Assembly (NCBI RefSeq): GCF_900105165.1
Contig: NZ_LT629740.1
Location: 1,612,001-1,676,000 of the forward strand
Length of the DNA stretch: 64,000 bases
From: Mucilaginibacter mallensis
Lineage (GTDB): Bacteria; Bacteroidota; Bacteroidia; Sphingobacteriales; Sphingobacteriaceae
Reading direction: 5' to 3'
Under the pieces are notes generated by a model that did no database searches, was not told where the DNA came from, and worked only from the letters and a program-made list of their open reading frames with translations. Below are positions 62,450 through 64,000 of the stretch, one piece after another (within the stretch, counting starts at the first letter, position 1; each line of letters starts with the position of its first letter). Both the position numbers and the translations under genes were made by a program.

Positions 62450-64000
62450 ATGAAATTAAATGCTTTTTCTACAGTCATGCATAAACCGTGGCTGAAAAAA
62501 ATCTCATTGATCATGAAACTGACCACCCTAATTATATTAGTTGCTCTATTGCAGTGCAGTGCCAGGGGATTTAGTCAGAAAATCAATTTGAATGAAACAA
62601 ATACCCCTCTTAAAAAAGTACTGCAACAAATTAATAAACAAACCGGATATGCTTTTTTCTACGATTCAAAAGATGTAGCAAACAAAAGTGTTAGCGTGCA
62701 ATTAAAAGATGCATCGGTTGAGGAAGCATTGAGCAAATGCTTGCAAAACCAGGACTTGTCTTACAAAATTATAGCTAAAACAATTGTATTACAGCAAGAA
62801 GATCAGGTTACTAAAAGCTCAGGCATGGCACCGGCACCTATCGTTATTAAAGGTAAGGTTACTGATGATAAAAATGAGACCTTACCCGGTGTAACTATAA
62901 AGCTGAAAAATGGTACGGCATCAACCGTAACCGACATTAACGGTAACTTTAGCATTAGTGTACCCGATGATAAGGCCATACTGGTTTTTACCTACATTGG
63001 CTTTACCCCGCAGGAATTACCGGCAAGCGCGAGTAGTGCAATGGTGGTAAAATTATTACCCGCCTCTAATAGCCTTGATGCTGTTGTTGTAACAGCATTG
63101 GGCATAAAAAAAGAAGAAAAACGCATAGGTTACTCTATCACACAGGTTAGCGGCGAAGAAGTATCCACTACCCGCGAACCTACATTTGTTAACGCTTTAG
63201 CAGGTAAGGTAGCAGGTTTGGTAGTTCAAAGCCCGCCCAATGGCGATGGTGGCTCATCAAGGGTTATCCTGCGTGGTTATTCCTCTTTCTCGGGATCAAA
63301 TCAGCCTTTATATGTTATTGATGGTGTGCCCATTAACAGCAATACCCGTGAAAATACAGATGACCAGGGCAAGGTATACGGTGGTTCCGATCCCGGCGAT
63401 GGCTTAAACTCTATCAATCCGGATGATATTGAAACCATCAGTATATTAAAAGGAGCTTCGGCGGCTGCACTTTATGGCGGCGGCGCGCAAGCAGGCGTTA
63501 TCCTCATCACCACAAAAAAAGGTAAAAAAGGCGCAGGAGTTGGTGTCACCTTTAACAGCAATACTGTTTTTGAAAAAATGATACCCTATGATAACCTGCA
63601 AACAGAGTATGGTCGTGGTTATTATGGCAGGATCTATACCGCTGCCGATGATACCGTAAGCTTCTTTTACGGCGGGTTGGGCAATAACTCTGGCGACCCT
63701 CCGGGATGGTCATGGGGGGCGAAAATTGAAGGCCAGCCATTTTTAGATATTGATGGCAAAACAAAGCCATATGTACTGCAAAGTGCGGCTGAAAACTTCG
63801 ACAGGTTTTATAAGATTGGTATCACATCAACCAATAGCGTTGCTTTAACCAAAGGCTATGATGATGGCTCGTACCGTATATCACTTTCTGATACAAGGGA
63901 CGATTCACCTACACCGGGCGAAGGATATGAGCGCTATAATGCTGTGTTTAATTTAAACCAGGATTTCGGCAAGCGTTTTCACACCAGCTTTAAAGTTGAC
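62450..64000 (+). CDS. SusC/RagA-type TonB-dependent receptor with STN domain, 5' part
   Basis: The frame opens at 62450 (MKLNAFSTVMHKPWLKK) and runs 517 codons to the window edge without a stop. After a signal peptide comes an STN domain (about 47-115, INLNETNTPLKKVLQQINKQ), a carboxypeptidase-regulatory-like domain (about 127-205, IKGKVTDDKNETLPGVTIKL), the region LDAVVVTALGI and a plug (SSRVILRGYSSFSGSNQPLY; INPDDIETISILKGASAAAL). The barrel continues outside. The STN domain and the upstream FecR indicate sigma/anti-sigma control. A short leader frame (MKKN) at 62270-62284 precedes it. Confidence 0.93.
   Translation, partial: MKLNAFSTVMHKPWLKKISLIMKLTTLIILVALLQCSARGFSQKINLNETNTPLKKVLQQINKQTGYAFFYDSKDVANKSVSVQLKDASVEEALSKCLQNQDLSYKIIAKTIVLQQEDQVTKSSGMAPAPIVIKGKVTDDKNETLPGVTIKLKNGTASTVTDINGNFSISVPDDKAILVFTYIGFTPQELPASASSAMVVKLLPASNSLDAVVVTALGIKKEEKRIGYSITQVSGEEVSTTREPTFVNALAGKVAGLVVQSPPNGDGGSSRVILRGYSSFSGSNQPLYVIDGVPINSNTRENTDDQGKVYGGSDPGDGLNSINPDDIETISILKGASAAALYGGGAQAGVILITTKKGKKGAGVGVTFNSNTVFEKMIPYDNLQTEYGRGYYGRIYTAADDTVSFFYGGLGNNSGDPPGWSWGAKIEGQPFLDIDGKTKPYVLQSAAENFDRFYKIGITSTNSVALTKGYDDGSYRISLSDTRDDSPTPGEGYERYNAVFNLNQDFGKRFHTSFKVD

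Overview
The window reads as chromosome of a Bacteroidota member, most likely Sphingobacteriaceae (Mucilaginibacter/Pedobacter-like). This rests on three SusC-type receptors (one cut by the window end), two SusD lipoproteins, two ECF sigma factors, two FecR anti-sigma factors, many secreted glycoside hydrolases, a propeller-type hybrid histidine kinase, LruC and FtsX/MacB-type permease families, and leader regions with little Shine-Dalgarno signal. No rRNA, tRNA, CRISPR array or complete insertion sequence was seen.

Layout. (1) 1-3.4 kb: the end of an NAD(P)-binding oxidoreductase, two AraC regulators and a methyltransferase. (2) 3.4-11.8 kb: a sugar-acid cluster, RraA-like aldolase / GH2 / GH95-like / enolase-superfamily dehydratase / SDR / truncated KDG kinase, closed by a 47-nt perfect hairpin. 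(3) 11.9-12.9 kb: a decayed phosphonate-type locus with an intact phosphonatase-like HAD gene and only the 3' end of an alcohol dehydrogenase. (4) 13.1-28.8 kb: a large polysaccharide-utilization locus in two divergent arms: sigma/FecR/SusC/SusD leftwards, and SusC/SusD/GH18 endoglycosidase/GH92 mannosidase rightwards. The set fits high-mannose N-glycan use. (5) 28.8-31.2 kb: about 2.4 kb without genes, filled with nested inverted and direct repeats. (6) 31.2-36.7 kb: a second phosphonatase-like HAD, GH16, GH29 and GH20, which could finish N-glycan breakdown. (7) 36.9-42.6 kb: FtsX/MacB permease, YncE-like propeller between two copies of a palindromic repeat, SUMF1 lipoprotein and a GH11 xylanase-like lipoprotein. 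(8) 42.9-48.9 kb: a propeller hybrid kinase with two receivers and no DNA-binding output, a PAS/DHp protein without an ATPase domain, and MarC. (9) 48.9-56.9 kb: PhyH-GH28 operon divergent from an AraC regulator, an ElaA-type acetyltransferase pair, an LruC surface protein and a sialidase-like propeller. (10) 57-64 kb: ECF sigma, then a RibD/DHFR-like gene and a permease inside a 2.6-kb segment bounded by perfect 26-bp inverted repeats and a 5-bp direct repeat, then FecR and the start of another SusC.

Most unusual points: (a) a probable cis-antisense small RNA over the leader of the last susC (terminator stable only as minus-strand RNA, plus a TAnnTTTG box over the susC start); (b) the transposon-like permease cassette without a transposase, which sits between a sigma factor and the FecR it probably partnered; (c) a 17-bp promoter sequence shared by two phosphonatase-like genes 18 kb apart; (d) the hybrid kinase without output domain followed by a DHp protein without ATPase; (e) a GH95-like enzyme with changed active-site positions; (f) a GH11 lipoprotein with LacI-type operators.
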